Shown: piece after piece, positions 47,826-61,352 of the stretch
Position numbering within the stretch: position 1 is the stretch's first letter
How the letters are laid out: every line of letters begins with the position of its first letter
Origin: Mangifera indica
Taxonomy: Eukaryota; Streptophyta; Magnoliopsida; Sapindales; Anacardiaceae
Assembly: GCF_011075055.1 (NCBI RefSeq)
Contig: NC_058140.1
Location: 18,911,945 to 18,975,944, forward strand
Length of the DNA: 64,000 bases
Direction of reading: 5' to 3'
The notes under the pieces: model-generated
What the model was told of the DNA's origin: nothing
Seen by the model: the letters and a program-made list of their open reading frames with translations, nothing else
Databases searched by the model: none
Program-made: the position numbers and the translations under genes

Positions 47826-48924
47826 AGAAAATAAGAATAGACCGATTATATTAGTATATCAACAAGATGATATGAGTAGAAAACTTTTTTCTTTTTGGCA
47901 CCCCACACCTACCATTATAGCTAATTAATGAAAAAAACTTAAAATTCAATGTTAATCTAATTTGTATACATTAGCTAAGCTCAAACCCGGAGTTTCTTTT
48001 TGAAAGTGCTAATATTTTACTAATTTTGCTAACTTCTAATATTGTATTATATTCATATAGTTGGTAATTTTTACTTGATAATGTATTCTATTGTCAATAT
48101 CTAATTAAGTTATATATAAAAAAATGAATCCCACCTTAACATATATTGATTTACTTATTATTCAATTTAGTATATATGTGCAACCACAAGAAGAATACTT
48201 GATAAATATCTTACTCTAACTATTTTTCTATCAACCATATAATTCTTAGTTCTTTGTATCTCTATAATGAACTCAGATAACTAACATTACATGTAAATAA
48301 CAGTGTAAGTTAAAGACTTGGTTGCATCCGGATAATGCATTATCGCCTAGAAGAACTTATCTTCTAAGTGTAATCTTTCCAAAATCTCTGCAAGTAAAAT
48401 TGTACCTTAAGTTCATGGCTTCCGAGGTCTAAAGTGCTTGATACAACCAATATGGTTTTTTCAAATCTTAGGTTGAATATGTATCAAATAAAGGGATTCT
48501 TTGTTGAGGCTATATATCTTGCTTTGTAAAGTGGATCTTAGTTGCTTTTGGGTATGTCACATACTTTGTAATGACCACACTCAGATTGGATTAGTCATAC
48601 TCGAATTTTATTTATTTTTGAAAAAATATTAAATTACTCTTTTTTACTCCTATAAGTCTAAGAAGAACCTTTTTCTTATATAAGTAATACTTTAGCCAAA
48701 TGGTAATTAGCCCATTTATTTAGCTCAATAGTTAGACAATTTATCTCAATTAATCTTGTGAAAATATCTCATTTATCAGAGAGTTGTTATATAGAGTTCA
48801 ATTGTGGAAGGTGGTAGATGATTTAAATGAAGGAGTTGGTAACAAGCCAAGTTCAGAGATCAATAACAATTCTCTCTTCCAAAACATTTCTCCTCTGAAT
48901 TTCTCCTTCAAAAAATCTTGAAGA

Positions 48925-49243
48925 TGACAAATGGGATGGTTCCTTCCAAGTTCCAATGCTCAGCCAAAACAACTATGTAAGTGGAGCATCAAGATGCAGA
49001 CATTGCCAATGTCGATGCGTGGGAGATTGTGGAGAAAGACTACAAGGATCTTGAAGATGAGGCTACATATCATCCCAAGTATAAGGGGATACTCTAAAGA
49101 ATTCAATAAAAAGAGACAAGAAAACCCTTTTTACAATCTATCAAGCCCTAGATGATAATAGGTTTGAAAGGATCTTAAATGTGACAATTGTTAAAAAATA
49201 TGGGAATTGCACTACATATCTTACTAAAGAGAAAAGAAAGTGA
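48925..49243 (+). pseudogene. Degenerate Ty1-copia gag (UBN2-type) fragment
   Basis: Four short segments match copia gag polyprotein but in shifting frames: FQVPMLSQNNYV (from 48944), KWSIKMQTL (about 48976-49002), AWEIVEKDYKDLEDEATYHP (about 49017 on) and KRDKKTLFTIYQALDD (about 49108 on), ending at TGA 49241-49243. Typical copia gag reads WSIRMK...AWEIVEKGY...KKDKKALF-IYQ-LD. At least three frameshifts and an internal stop make it non-functional. No protease, integrase, RT or LTR found nearby. Confidence 0.75.
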
Positions 49244-49268
49244 CGAACGTCCATCTTCAAACTATAAG

Positions 49269-49758
49269 GAGGTATTTGGTTAGAAGGAATTAAACACTAT
49301 TGTGATAATTTATCTTTATTATTTATATTACTTTATTTGATTTATAAGTAATAAAATATTCTAATAATATTTTATTATTAATATTGATGTAACGGATAAT
49401 ATATGGATAATTTAATTAACACCTCCATCTTAGGTATTAAAAAATTATCAAAATAATCTTGATTTTATTATAACTATATCCTTATTTATTAATTTTTTGA
49501 AGCAAAATTAATCTTATTTTCAATTAATATAACAAATAACATAAAAATATTTTAAAATAATATACTCAAAGGTATTAAAATAAAAGTATATACTAGTATT
49601 ATTTTATTATTTTAATCAAATACAATAATTATTTATACTTATTTAATTTTATCAAATATAGTAATAATTTATATCCAGTAATCTTCAAGATAATATATTT
49701 TTAAAGTAATCCTTTAATTTTGATAATAAAATATTTCTTAAACCAAACACCTTCCAGG
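49269..49758. mobile_element. AT-rich non-autonomous element with short terminal inverted repeats
   Basis: Left end GGAGGTATTTGGTTAGAAGG; right end, inverted, GGAAGGTGTTTGGTTTAAGA. The core is very AT-rich with no coding capacity. The same kind of ends occur at 3225-3670. It directly follows the copia relic. Confidence 0.55.
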
Positions 49759-50507
49759 AAGAGAGTTTTAAATCTTTCCATATGAAAGAATTAGAGATGA
49801 TCTCCAATTATTTTTGAAGGGTTCAAGCGGTTGCCAACCAACTCAAGAGAAATTGAGAAACATTGAGTAAAACTCAGTATGATAAAAGAAAATTGTATAC
49901 TCTTTGGACTCGAAATTTGAGCACAAGATAAAGATAATTTTTGTTTACCTTTATAAATTTAAAAAATAACATGAACATCTCTAAAATAATATTTATAATT
50001 CATTCTGATAAAAGTGTTGTTATAATATTATAAACATTAAAAAAATATAATTAATTCACCCATACCGTAATAATTTAAGAAAATGATATAAATACTCTTT
50101 ACTTATTAAATTGTACTATGGGTTTTAATAAATTGGTGGGAAAATAACTTCTCAAATTTAAAAGGTGAAAATAGTTTGTGTAACAAACCTTGGGTGGGAT
50201 ATAGTTATTTAGCCAAACTTTTATTTATTTTGACACCCAACGTTTCCGTCCGCTTTCCACTCTCACGCATCACCGAATGTCATACGGGGGTCACCTATCC
50301 AGGTAATTGACCTGTGACTTCAACTTCACCTCCCTTTTAAATAATAAATAATAATCAGCATTTTGTGGAGGGAATTTATATATATATATATTATGATTAA
50401 AATTCCCGCCATTTAAAACCCCTCCTCAGTAACAAAACCATTTTCAATTCACCATTAAATCCTCTCTCTTCAAGTTCTCACTGCCTAGACTCCTATCTAT
50501 CACCAAA

Positions 50508-53500
50508 ATGGCGAAACCTAAAGAAATACTAGTAGAAGATGAAGAAGTGAAATCCGAGGGTCTCGAAATCATTTCCATTGGATCTCTATACGAAGGTCCC
50601 TGGGAGAAGAAGTACTGGAGCTCCTCTAGGGTTCGATTTCCGATTCTCTACTTACTTTGTCAATTCTTAACTTTAAATTTAAATTTCGCCTTTTGTTTCA
50701 CAAATGATGTGTCTGATATTTTCTTTTAGGTTGTCGTCACTGATGATTTGAATAGATAAGAGGAAATATTTATATTTAATATTTATAATTGCTTGTAACT
50801 GGTGGTTGAGATGCATAGTATGTTGGATAAACGTATAAATTACAGTTAAAAGAATAAAAAGTTCTTTGAGGAAGAAAACCGTTTGGATAGTGTTTGGATT
50901 TTACATTGAAGCTCTAAAACTTGAAATATACAGTGATTGCCTAGGAGGATGAATTTTGAGTTTGAAATTAACAAAGAAACTGGAAATTCATATGCATTTA
51001 GAGAATTGAACAGAAAAGAAATTGAACGTTTCAGATTAAAATAATTATTTAAAGAATAGTTTTATGAAACAGCAAACCTGCTCTTACATAGTTGTGATTT
51101 TATTCATAGGGTTTTTTTAATTCAATCTATGGTCTTTCAATGTCACTCTATTGCTGGGCCTCATTCCCTACATCAAATGTCCAAATGAACAAGATCTTGG
51201 GACCTGAACATTCAAAAAATCTAAGTTATATCAAAGAGAAGATATATATTAAGTCAACCTTATCATTAAGTTAGTAATTAGGATTTTTCCTGACGATTTT
51301 GAACCATTACTCTTGGAGAAAAGGGAATCAGATATGATGGTTTTATGCTGTATGCTATTTACAGTAGCTTTTAATATCATTTGGATGCTGGTTGAATCTT
51401 GTTATTTTATAGGGGAAAGATCGCTACCCTTACCCAGTGGGATACCATGCTGTTCGAGCTCATAATGGCAATACCTGCAAGATGGAAATTCATGAAGGAC
51501 CGAAAGGGCCTTTATTTATGGTGTGTAGAAGACCTTATACTCTCAAATTTTGATGTAACTGAATTTTAGCTGCAATAATTTCCGTAGATTAGTGAAGTAT
51601 AGATTCCAACACTTACATGCAGATCACTGCTGCTGATGGGCCTTCATGTTCTGGGCAAACTCCAGATATTGCATGGGATAAGTTTCAGAAGAAATATTGC
51701 CCTCGAATGAAGACATGGCATGGAAAGAGACTTTCATGCAAGATAGATGGTGTGGAGGTAGATCTTAGTGCATCTCATCAGCAGTTAGATTTGCATTTGC
51801 ATCTGATAGGGATGATTGTCGTATGTTGTTCTCATGTTGTTATAATGGATGTACTTATAATATAATATCAAATTGGTCTGATATGGAGTTTTGTCCAGGT
51901 GAAATTTTCTTATTTCCCTTTAATCACTTTTCTATTTTTATCCTTTATTTTAGTTTTAGAAAAAAAAATCTTCAGCCTCACTGCACTTGTATCTGTCAAC
52001 AATTTTTTCTTGAGAGTAATCTGATATTTATTGCTTACAAAGTAATAGTTATTTCTTTAGTGCTGAAATGTTGAAATTTGTTTCTAGAGGGATTTATCTG
52101 ATTTGAGAATGAAGAACATGGAAATCTAGGGACTATTATGAGTTATTACAGACAACCTTTATTCTGCTGGTTGTAGAAAGCAGGATTAAAATGAGTAGTC
52201 TGCTATCCTAGAGATAATCATTATCTATACTGTTGAAGGGATCCTTCATCTAAGAGAAATTGGTTACCTGCAGTAAAGATCTTGCTTCCCTACTTTTCAA
52301 TCCTGAGGTCAAGTAATCTTAATGCAAGTAGTTTAAAAACTCATTCTCAATGGTACAAAAGCCATTATCTAGAAATGCCAAGTTAAAAGCAGACTGAATT
52401 GCTGTATGGGTTAATAACTTCCCTAGGCTCAGGCATGAAAGGGGTTAAACTCAACCAAAAGAAATAAAATACTTAAATTAGTGAAGAAAGGGGTAGAAAA
52501 GTATCATGTAAAGAGATGAAAAAAAAAAGAAAGGAATTTTCCTTGATTACTTTTCTCAGGAATAATTTATTTGATGCTCCAGCCATCAGTGCTCATCTCA
52601 GTGACACTTACACAGAGGCGACAAAGATGGCTAGGCTGAATTTTGCCACTGAGGTTTCCTATTGAAATTTTGAAGTGTTGTGAAGAAACTATTGTGTAGC
52701 ATTTTCTTGTTGGAACTATGCAATCAGCCAAGTAGCTTCTATTATTGCAGTTTCAAGTACTTGTAAACTAAATTGTGTGATAATTAAGATTTTATTTGTG
52801 TTCTTGACATCCTTAGTTATTTCTTGGCTGTGCCTGGTTATTGAATATGGATGCTTCTTGGGGTTAATCTCTAATATGTAGGTGGATTATTTCTGTTTGC
52901 TTGCAATGGAATTCATTTCCCATTTCATTTTGTTCTTTTCCCCTTTACTTTCTCTTCCCAAAAATATAGACTGGTAAATAAAAGTATCCAAGATATAGTG
53001 CTAAATGGAATTCCTTGTCTCTGTATTTGATGTGCAGTTTTTTGGGTTCAAAAATTCATTTGTCCAGAGGTTACTTCGAGAACTGGTGGCAAATGTCAAT
53101 GGAACAGCAGAAAGGAACTTATTATCCCACAGTTTATGCAATGGGGCTCCCATTAGAGAGCATGATAAGCATACAGATGCAGGTATATATCTAGATTTAC
53201 AGTCGGACATTGAGAGAACAAAGATTACAAAGAAGAGAAGTAGACGTGAAATAAAAAATACAAAGCCAGTTGGTAGGAATGGTCTAAAAAGACCTCGATC
53301 TCAAGGCTTGGAATGTGATTCCAAGGCTACAAGCTCGGTACTAGTAAATCAGAGGAATCAAAATCATGGAAGTTCTATGCCTTGTTCTACTTCAAAAGAA
53401 GGAAATGACTTTTGTAAAAATCAAGAAGCCTTGTCAGCATCAGAGCACTTAAATTTCAAAGCAGCTGAGGGGGAAGATGGTTGCCTTTCGGCTAATTACG

Positions 53501-56500
53501 GTTTTCCTTCTGTATCCATTGACTTTTCTGCTCATCTCTCTGAGGGAAATGTTCCAGTTCAAGAATGGAACAAACTTGTGGGTTCTGTAGATGGTAAATC
53601 CAGCAGAGTGACCAACAACTTGGTTGAAGAGGGAAAACCTGTGAGCACATCTCCTTTATATATATATTTTTTCAATTAACATCTAGGATATTAAGGGTTT
53701 TTAGGATATAATTATGCCTTTTGATTTACACATCCTTTCCATTTGCCTTCCCACAGTATTTAGGCACTTAGACTGTAACAGATAGAGCTAAGTTTTTTCG
53801 TTTCCATATGTGGGCTAATTTGTGCAAAATCTTGAATTTATTGTTATATTTCTGTGACTATAGTATGAAAAACATTCTTAACTTCTCACAGCTTGATAGG
53901 TCAAAGAATTTCAGCTTTCAAGTAGCAGGAGAAGGTAAAGCTGGTGATGCACTGGTCCCAAATGATTCTTTTGGTGTAGAAACTATCAATCTCTTTGCCC
54001 CTGACACTTTAGATTCTGTGCAAGGTATTCCTTATTCAATGTTACTTGTACTCCTTAGGTAATTGATTGACTAAAATCTTACATTCCCTTTTAGTAATGA
54101 ATCATCATCTGCCACTTTATATCGATTTATTCATCAATGCAGACAATAGTGCACAATCCTCACCCACTACAGAGTATAACAGTACCTACAATCTGAAAGA
54201 AGACTTTACCACAGCCAACAATGCCATTCCTGAAGGATTAGTAACTGATTCACACCCAAAAGAAGAAATAGACACATTTAATTCAACTGCAAATCCTGGA
54301 AAGAGTGATTCTGATTCAATTGGTCAGGAAATTGCCACTGCTATGATGACGGTTCTACTCCCACAAGCAATTCCTCTACTTAACAAGAAATCAAGTAAGA
54401 AAAAGGCAACCATTAAAGCTTCTGAATCTTTGTCTTGCATGGTGAATCCCAAGAAGAATGATGAAACTAGCCACTTTGTGGATGCTTCGTTTCCAGGTAA
54501 GTGATCGTTAAAACCTTCGTATTTGCTATTGCCAAAATCTGGTAGTAGCTTTGATTGATTTTCTAGGCCAAAATTTCTCTCTCAAATTTTAAGAATATGC
54601 TTATAAAATAAAAGTTGTGGTGTTACTGGTGTATGTATTCTTGTAGTTTGGTCATTAGTTTTTTTTTAATTTGCAGCTGCAATGCTAAATGAGAAGACAA
54701 ATGTGGAAATGGAGGAAAATATGCAAATCCCCAAAATAAATCTTGGTTCAGTTCCAAGTTCTGAACATTCCATGTCTGTTGTTCTTGACAGTTTTGAAGA
54801 TGCATGTGGTGACCATATAACTAACGAAATAGCATCCTCTTCCCAAACTTTGGAAGCCGATCTACCTGGCATTGATAAAGAAAAAAATCTTTTAACCAAT
54901 CAAAAAGAGTATATTGTTGATGCAAATGAATCCTCAGTTTGTGCTCAGAATAACAAGAGCAAAATTATCTTGTGTGATGATGAAATAAACATGGTTTTGA
55001 ATAAAAACCTTCCAGAGGGTGTGTCTGAGTCTGTTTTAGGCGGCAGATTTTCTGGCAAGAAAGTTTTCTTTGAAAGGGATCAGGATGTTTGTGTAAATTT
55101 TGACCAAAACTCAGTAGGCATTGGGTTCCATCTTGTGGAGAAAGACATCGAAATTGAATCCAATTGCACTGAAGGTAATTTTATTGACCCAACATTTTGT
55201 ATAGTTTGTTTTAGTGTCCACATGGTAAGAAATTGAGATAACTGATGCACCTAACTTCAGTTTTCCAGAGGAGGCTAAAAGCAGCTTTTCTACTGCCCTC
55301 CAAATTAGTCAACTCAAATTTATTTAGTACCCTATCTTCAGAAAAATCTTTTTTTTGCCAAAGGACTTATATTTTTTCTTTCTGAGCAAGAACAGGAAGT
55401 TATAAATAATAAAATTGATATAACCTTTTCGCTATCAACAAAACAACCATTTTAAATATGGAGCTTCATAAATTTTTTTTTCTTTTAAGCCCGTAATCCT
55501 GGTCTTTATGATTTTTTAGTAAAAATATACTGATGCTTTTGCCTCTGTAGATGCAAGTGATGCCCACCAAAGAGGCATGAGTAATTCTGTGCAACTCTCA
55601 GGGAAGGATAATTCTGCTAAAAATACAGCAAATGAGACAGTCTCTGTTGTGCAAGCTCCAAAAAAAGTATATTCCAGAAAGGTCTCAAAGAAAGTTCCTA
55701 TCGTAAAAAATTTCAGTGGTCCTCTCTCAGAAAGTATCATATGCAGAAATTTTGAAAGTTTTTGTGTCCCCAAAACACATTGTGCCGCAGAAACTTTGGC
55801 TGTCTCTGTGATTAGTGAAATGAAATCTTCTGATGACAAGCAACATGAAGGAGATTTTGGTGCTAAAACTAGGCTTGAGGAACAATGCCATGTTTCATCT
55901 GTGTTATCTCAGAATTCAGCAGTGTTTGGTGACTGCAAAGTAGAGGAGTTTTGCAATTTTTCTGATCCATATGCCATACACATGAAGAAATCTGAAGGCT
56001 ATTCTGATGAAGAACTGTTTGGGCCAATGAAGCATGCAGAGTCTAATGCTTCTGTAGTACCTCAGAAACAGGAGATAAGTTTCTCTGGATATAACTGTAA
56101 TGCCAAGGATGTTAAAGTTAGTTCAGACATAAAGCTTCAAAAGAATGTAGAGATCAATAATGAGCTACAGGGCATTGTTGACTTTGCAGGATGCTATTTC
56201 CACCCCATGCCTATTTCTTCAGTGTTGTTAGCCACAAAAGGGGATGAAATCTACATATGTGTTTTATGTGGCCTTCTGAATGAGAAGAACAGAACCCTGT
56301 TCATCTACAAGGTAGCAATTCAAGAACAGAGCGTAGGATGCCCTTCTTTCATTGGCCACACATCAGTAATGTTGCCATTTTTAAAAGATATCTTCGGCAG
56401 AGATGTAAGTTCTTATATAAATTCTTTGTAGCCCTTTTTAGCATTTTTCAATGGATTCTCTGGGCTTGGTATGCTTATCTGCTCTTTGTTGAATTTCCTG

Positions 56501-59489
56501 ACATTTATGTTATTCTGGACTAGATTGCACTGGAAACATCTTGTTTGCAATTCACTCCAGATGGACAGTGTCTTGTTTTGCTTGGCAGCATCAAGACACC
56601 TTATTGCAGGTTGATTATTTTTGAGAGTATATTACAGAATATAGTTATGAAACAAGAGCAGGATTATGGGGGCTAATTTCCTGCAAATATTCTCAGGGAA
56701 GGCAGAATTGATTGTTTGTGCTCAGCTTGTTCATTGGAGTGCAGTGAGAAGAATGCAGTGAAGATTGTGCAAGCTAAATCTGGTTATGTTTCTGTTGTTG
56801 CAAATCTCAAAACAGATGACAGCGTGCAGTGTATGTTGGTTTGTGAACCTTACTATGTCATTGCTGTTGGAGAGAGTGGGAGAATGCATGTATGGGAAAT
56901 GAATTCAACATGGAGGTAAATTTACCATTTTTCAATGTTTGAAGCAGTTGTCTTGATTCTTTTATGGGATTTAAAGCATGCTTAACTTACACATAAGGTT
57001 TCATATTGCAGCCGTTTGCAGTTTAAAACTATTTGGTTGTTCTTTGGGCTTGTACTCCTTTATGATTTGGATCATATGTATAATTTGAATAGAGCTTCAT
57101 TTTATCCCCTTCTACTATTGATAGGATTTTGTTTCAAACTGACGGTGCCTGACATATCATTTTAGTCACTTGGTTCATATCAGTCAACATTGGTGTACCT
57201 TTCTCCATAAGCTGATATGTTGTTTTCATTTTCCTTGGGGGTGTTTTAGTGGAGTTGTTTTTTTTATTCAATAAAATTATTTACACAACCTTACACACAA
57301 ATAATGATGTGTCACTATGTAATTGAATGTTGTTTTATTTTTAATTTTCAACTATTTAATCACATAATGACAAGTCATTGTTTATGTACAAAGTTATGCA
57401 CATAAGTCTACTCTTTTTTATTATTTTATCATCTATTCCAAAAGGGGAAAACAATTTCACCTGTTTTCACAATTTGCAGTGCACAGATTGAAGAAATTGT
57501 TATATCAGTTGATGATTACATATATCCTTGCATAGTAGAGCTGAAGAAAATCCCAAATTCTGCCTCTCTAGTTGTTGGTCATAACGGTTTTGGGCAATTT
57601 GGTTTATGGTATGCTGCTTCCAAGTTCCTATCCATGCTGGTTCTTTTATGAATGATGTATTCTCTTGTTGAATATAATTAGAATCACTTTATTTCTTGAA
57701 TTTGTCCTAGAAACCTTTATATACTGTTATGTTCTATTATTTGCTAATTTTTTTATGCTCACATCTAGTGGATCTCAATTATTATTTTGTGCTTCGCACA
57801 TTAACATTTTGCCCATAGTAAGTTATTAATGCTGATTTCTTTCAGGGATATTTCGAGACTAGTCTTTTTGTCGAGGTTCTCTGCTCCAAGCACTTCAATT
57901 TATCAATTCTTTCCAATAAATTTCTTTTGTTGGCCAAGAAATGTCTCCATTTCATCAGGAACTAATTTGCTGGAAAAAGTCAAAGAAATTGTGGATGCAT
58001 CAAAATTTTGGTTCTCCAAACACCATGAGAACAACCATTTTCTTCCATTGGAGAGGGAAGATATAGCCATTTGGCTTCTTGTCTCAACAGCCTCTGTTTC
58101 TGAAGCTCAACATAATCATATATCAAGTGATTGCCAAACAAATCCAGTCAGAGTGTGGAGGCTAGCACTACTGGTGAAAAACACAGTAATCTTGGGAAGT
58201 ACATTGGATCCAAGGTGCGATGAAGTTTATTTCTCTAAGTTTCAAACTGGTTTCCTAACTTCTGTGATGGGAAAGTCTAAACATGTTTTAAGAAATGACA
58301 TTTTCCATTCTGTTTGATTATCATGGTTGATAATATTTTTTTATCATCATTTTGGTAGCAGTTGATAAAGTGTTGTTTGACATATTTCACATACAATGGG
58401 GTATGAAGTTGCTTCGTCTTATTCCTACACCACTGTTGAACTGTTTCTGGAAGTACTGACCCTTACCCATTAATTAGATCAGTTCAAGATCAACGGCTGA
58501 TGTAATAAGAAAGGATAACTTTTCAGGAAAATTACTTTTATCAGTTCTGCTTCTGGAGAGATGAAAGTAAGAGAAAATGCATTATGCGTGATTCTGAAAT
58601 AATAGTTGAAGTAATAACTTTAAGCCTGGCTGATTGCTCACAAGTTCTCTCATGTTATTGAGACTTATACCCAGACATTTGAAATACTGGAAATCTGAAT
58701 TACAGAACTCATTGTGCAGGGCTGCTGCCATTGGTGCATTTTCTGGTCTTGGGGTCATTGGTACAGACGATGGACTTGTGTATGCATGGGAACTGTCTTC
58801 AGGAGCTAAACTTGGTACTCTACATCATTATAAAGGTATGCTTCAATCCTGCCCTAATTGATTTGCTGTTTTATACAGTTGTGAAGCTAGTGACCTATAT
58901 CCAAATAGTGAAAGTTATTGACTTGATTTGTCATCTATATATGTCTTTTCTTTTCTTTTTTACATTGTAACTGTAAACTGAGATGCATTGTCCTCCTGAC
59001 TAGATATTCTAGTTTGCTATTACCTATAGTGATTGTAGCCATTATGTTGAACTGATTGTTTAAATTCGCAGATTTTCTGGTGGATATATGAAAGAATCCT
59101 GTTTCATTTGTCGCAAGAAATATCCCAATCATACCGAGATAGCTCTCTCTCTCTCTTCTCTCTAATATGCAAATCCCTATAGAATTATTGAAATCTTTGA
59201 TAAAGATTAGCGTTGCACCCTACTGTCTTAACACCTTTTCTGAGATTTTATTTCAGCTCAAATTAAACAAACCTATGTTTTTTCTGGTTAGTGTGTGTCA
59301 TAATTGTAGAATTCTTTATTTGATCATTATTTATTCCACTAATGTGTAAATAAGTATTTTCAAATGGTATTAGGTGGCGGTGTTTCATGCATTGCTACAG
59401 ATGATTCAAGTTCACAAGTCTTGGCTGTAGCTGGTGATGGAGGTCAATTGCTACTGTATATGCATTCTGCAAAAAATAGTTCAAATTAA
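50508..59489 (+). CDS. FYRN/FYRC-domain protein with WD40-like C-terminus, 14 exons
   Basis: Exons: 50508-50630, 51413-51520, 51623-51757, 53038-53640, 53892-54024, 54143-54496, 54677-55174, 55551-56404, 56524-56609, 56697-56915, 57480-57608, 57846-58214, 58720-58835, 59374-59489. All junctions are GT-AG and in frame: 3843 nt, 1280 residues. Residues 18-125 form an FYRN/FYRC module (YPVGYHAVRAHNG; ITAADGPSCSGQTPDIAWDK), the phenylalanine/tyrosine-rich fold of MLL/trithorax and TBRG1 proteins, implying a chromatin role. A basic patch about 184-209 (KKRSRREIKN, GLKRPR) is a likely NLS. Residues ~210-860 are low-complexity and probably disordered. From ~860 WD-like strands recur: MHVWEMNS, GFGQFGLWDIS, VRVWRLALL, GLVYAWELSSG, GDGGQLLLYMHS. 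Exact function unknown. The start ATG follows CAAA in a CT-rich leader. Confidence 0.88.
57265..57420. mobile_element. AT-rich palindromic MITE family, copy F (intronic)
   Basis: AATAATGATGTGTCACTATG and ATTTAATCACATAATGACAA form the arms around TTTATTTTTAATTTTCAAC, the inverse of the family core. Lies in intron 10 of the FYR/WD40 gene. Confidence 0.55.
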
Positions 59490-61352
59490 TAAGACAAACA
59501 AGTTTTGCTATCCATGAGCAGGTAAATATATTCTAACCAAACATTTCACTCATATGAATCTCTCAATGAGGATTGCTGTTCTACTTTGTTATTGATGTTA
59601 TTTATTTCTGAATAATTTAAATTACAATGATGATGTAATTTTTATGACCTTGTAAATTCCTCGATTGAGGCATTTTCGAACCCATTGCATTTGTAGAAAA
59701 GTTAGATGTGAACCTTCCCTATACGCGATATATGGTGGTGGGTGACGAAAGGAGTCACATCAACGATACCCATGCTGGTGGGTCTCAGTATTTTGGTCGA
59801 GGCAAGCGGTGAGCACCGACAAATTTATCAAATATCAATAGGTGAAAATGAACTTTCACTTTTGCTCTCGAGACAAAAAGTTCACTTTATAAATTCAAAT
59901 TTCAAATCCACTATGAATATGTAAATAAGCAGGAGAAAGGCAAGGCGGTAAATGTCAACCACAAGTCAAAGCTTGTTTGGATGGTAAAGTATCAAAGTAT
60001 GTACCATCAAAATCTTAAAATGTTTAATTTTGTTTTTAGGCCAAAAGACTTATTCTCACCCAAGGTATAGTGAACTCCCAAATTTTCACCTACCAATTTT
60101 CAAAAACCCAAATATTCACCTACAATCAAATTTTCGTTAAAAATTTTAATTAACATTAGAGATAAAATTGTCATTTAGTAAAAAATTAAAGTTTTATCAT
60201 ATTTTTTTCTTTCATATTTAAAAACTTATATTTTCCTCCTAACCTAAGGTTTGAAAAGTGACAAAAACCCTTAGGGTTTGTTCCTCTTCCTCTGGCGTCG
60301 ATTTCTCTTTCCTCGGCCATCGGTCATCCTCCTTTCCCCTTTACCTCTCCTCTGGTCTCTCTGCTTAGCCTCTTCGACTGGAGACAAAGATGATCGGCCT
60401 TCGTCTGAAATAAAGACACGTCATCTTGTCTCTCAAGAGAAGACCATCGTCTTTGTCTAAGAGACTAAGTTGATGCATCTTCGTTTTAGATGAAGATTGA
60501 TCGTTTTTGTCTTTGATCGAAGATGGCCAAAGAGACTATAGAGAGAGACCGGAGGAGAGATAAGAGGGGAAGGGAGGATGATCGATTATCTGGGAAGGAT
60601 AAATCGACGTCGGAGGAAGAGGAACAAACCCTAGGAGGTTTTTTGTCATTTTTCAACCTTTGTGTTGGGGGGGATGTATGTTTTTAAATATGGGGGGAAA
60701 ATCTGATAGAACTTTAATTTTTTATTAAATGACGATTTTACCACTAACGTTAATTAAAATTTTTAATAGAAATTTGATTGTGTTTGAGTTTTTGAAAGTT
60801 GATTGGTGGAAATTTGGGAATCCTTTTTTTTAAACTAGTGAATCCCTTTTGGTTTGAATGGATGGATAAATCTTAAAACACATCGATTAGATTTATAATT
60901 ATTGAACTGAATAAGTCAGGCTCAAAAACAAGTTAGACTTTATATAACTATATGGCTTGAAAAAATTCAAACAAGGATTAAAGTGTATTAAATGAAATAT
61001 TTTATAACTGTGTTTAAATTAGACTAAAACAGGGGTCAGGTTTTATTGTATAATCTCAATATAAAGTTCATTAATCGTTTAAAAAAAAAACAAATAAAAA
61101 GATAGTGATCTAACTTGAGGTAATTTACCCCGACGGTTGCCAAGATTAAGCGTGACCACGAAAAATATTTATAAACCAGAATTAAATATATGTATCTTTC
61201 GCTCAAGCAAAATGAAATTCATTAATATAATAAATAATGGTAAAGGTAACCATAATAATGATGGAAGTAATAAATAATTGAGCTTACGACAATAAATGAA
61301 ACTACTGGATCTAAGGCTATAGAAAACGCAAATATTTCATACTCAAAAGTGT
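59490..61352. other. Intergenic spacer between convergent FYR/WD40 and RGP genes
   Basis: Contains the 3' UTRs of both flanking genes and the long-inverted-repeat element at 60039-60860. No gene recognised; the 60278-60460 frame lies wholly inside the element. Confidence 0.6.
60039..60860. mobile_element. Long-TIR Mutator-like element, related to 28542-29244
   Basis: The left end GGCCAAAAGACTTATTCTCA is nearly identical to the 28.5-kb copy. The left arm (CAATCAAATTTTCGTTAAAA, TAAAGTTTTATCA) reappears inverted at the right (TTTTTAATAGAAATTTGATT, GATAGAACTTTAATTTTTTA), giving arms of about 190 bp or more. The interior is GA/CT-rich with TTCGTCT / AGACGA-type inverted blocks. The right terminus is degraded (CCCTTTTGG instead of TTTTGGCC) and no target duplication is visible. 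Confidence 0.6.

Larger units (their letters stand above)
44011..50507. other. Spacer between the divergent CRC and FYR/WD40 genes
   Basis: Both genes are transcribed outward, so the promoters lie at the two ends. Inside: a diffuse AT-rich relic with AAACGATATCGTTTTG (about 44620-45030, reminiscent of the hAT MITE centre), fragments of the long-inverted-repeat family (about 45560-45640 and 50090-50220, CTTTGGGTGGAAAAGAGTC / CCTTGGGTGGGATATAG), a MITE copy (47640-47825), a copia gag relic and an AT-rich element (49269-49758). About 46100-47300 is less AT-rich but has no recognisable gene. Confidence 0.55.

Noticed and set aside
53005..53037. Start codon upstream of FYR/WD40 exon 4
   Set aside because: It lies in the intron before the acceptor TGTGCAG at 53031-53037; the open frame is continuous by chance.
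60278..60460. 60-residue frame
   Set aside because: Entirely within the Mutator-like element interior; simple CT/GA-rich sequence.
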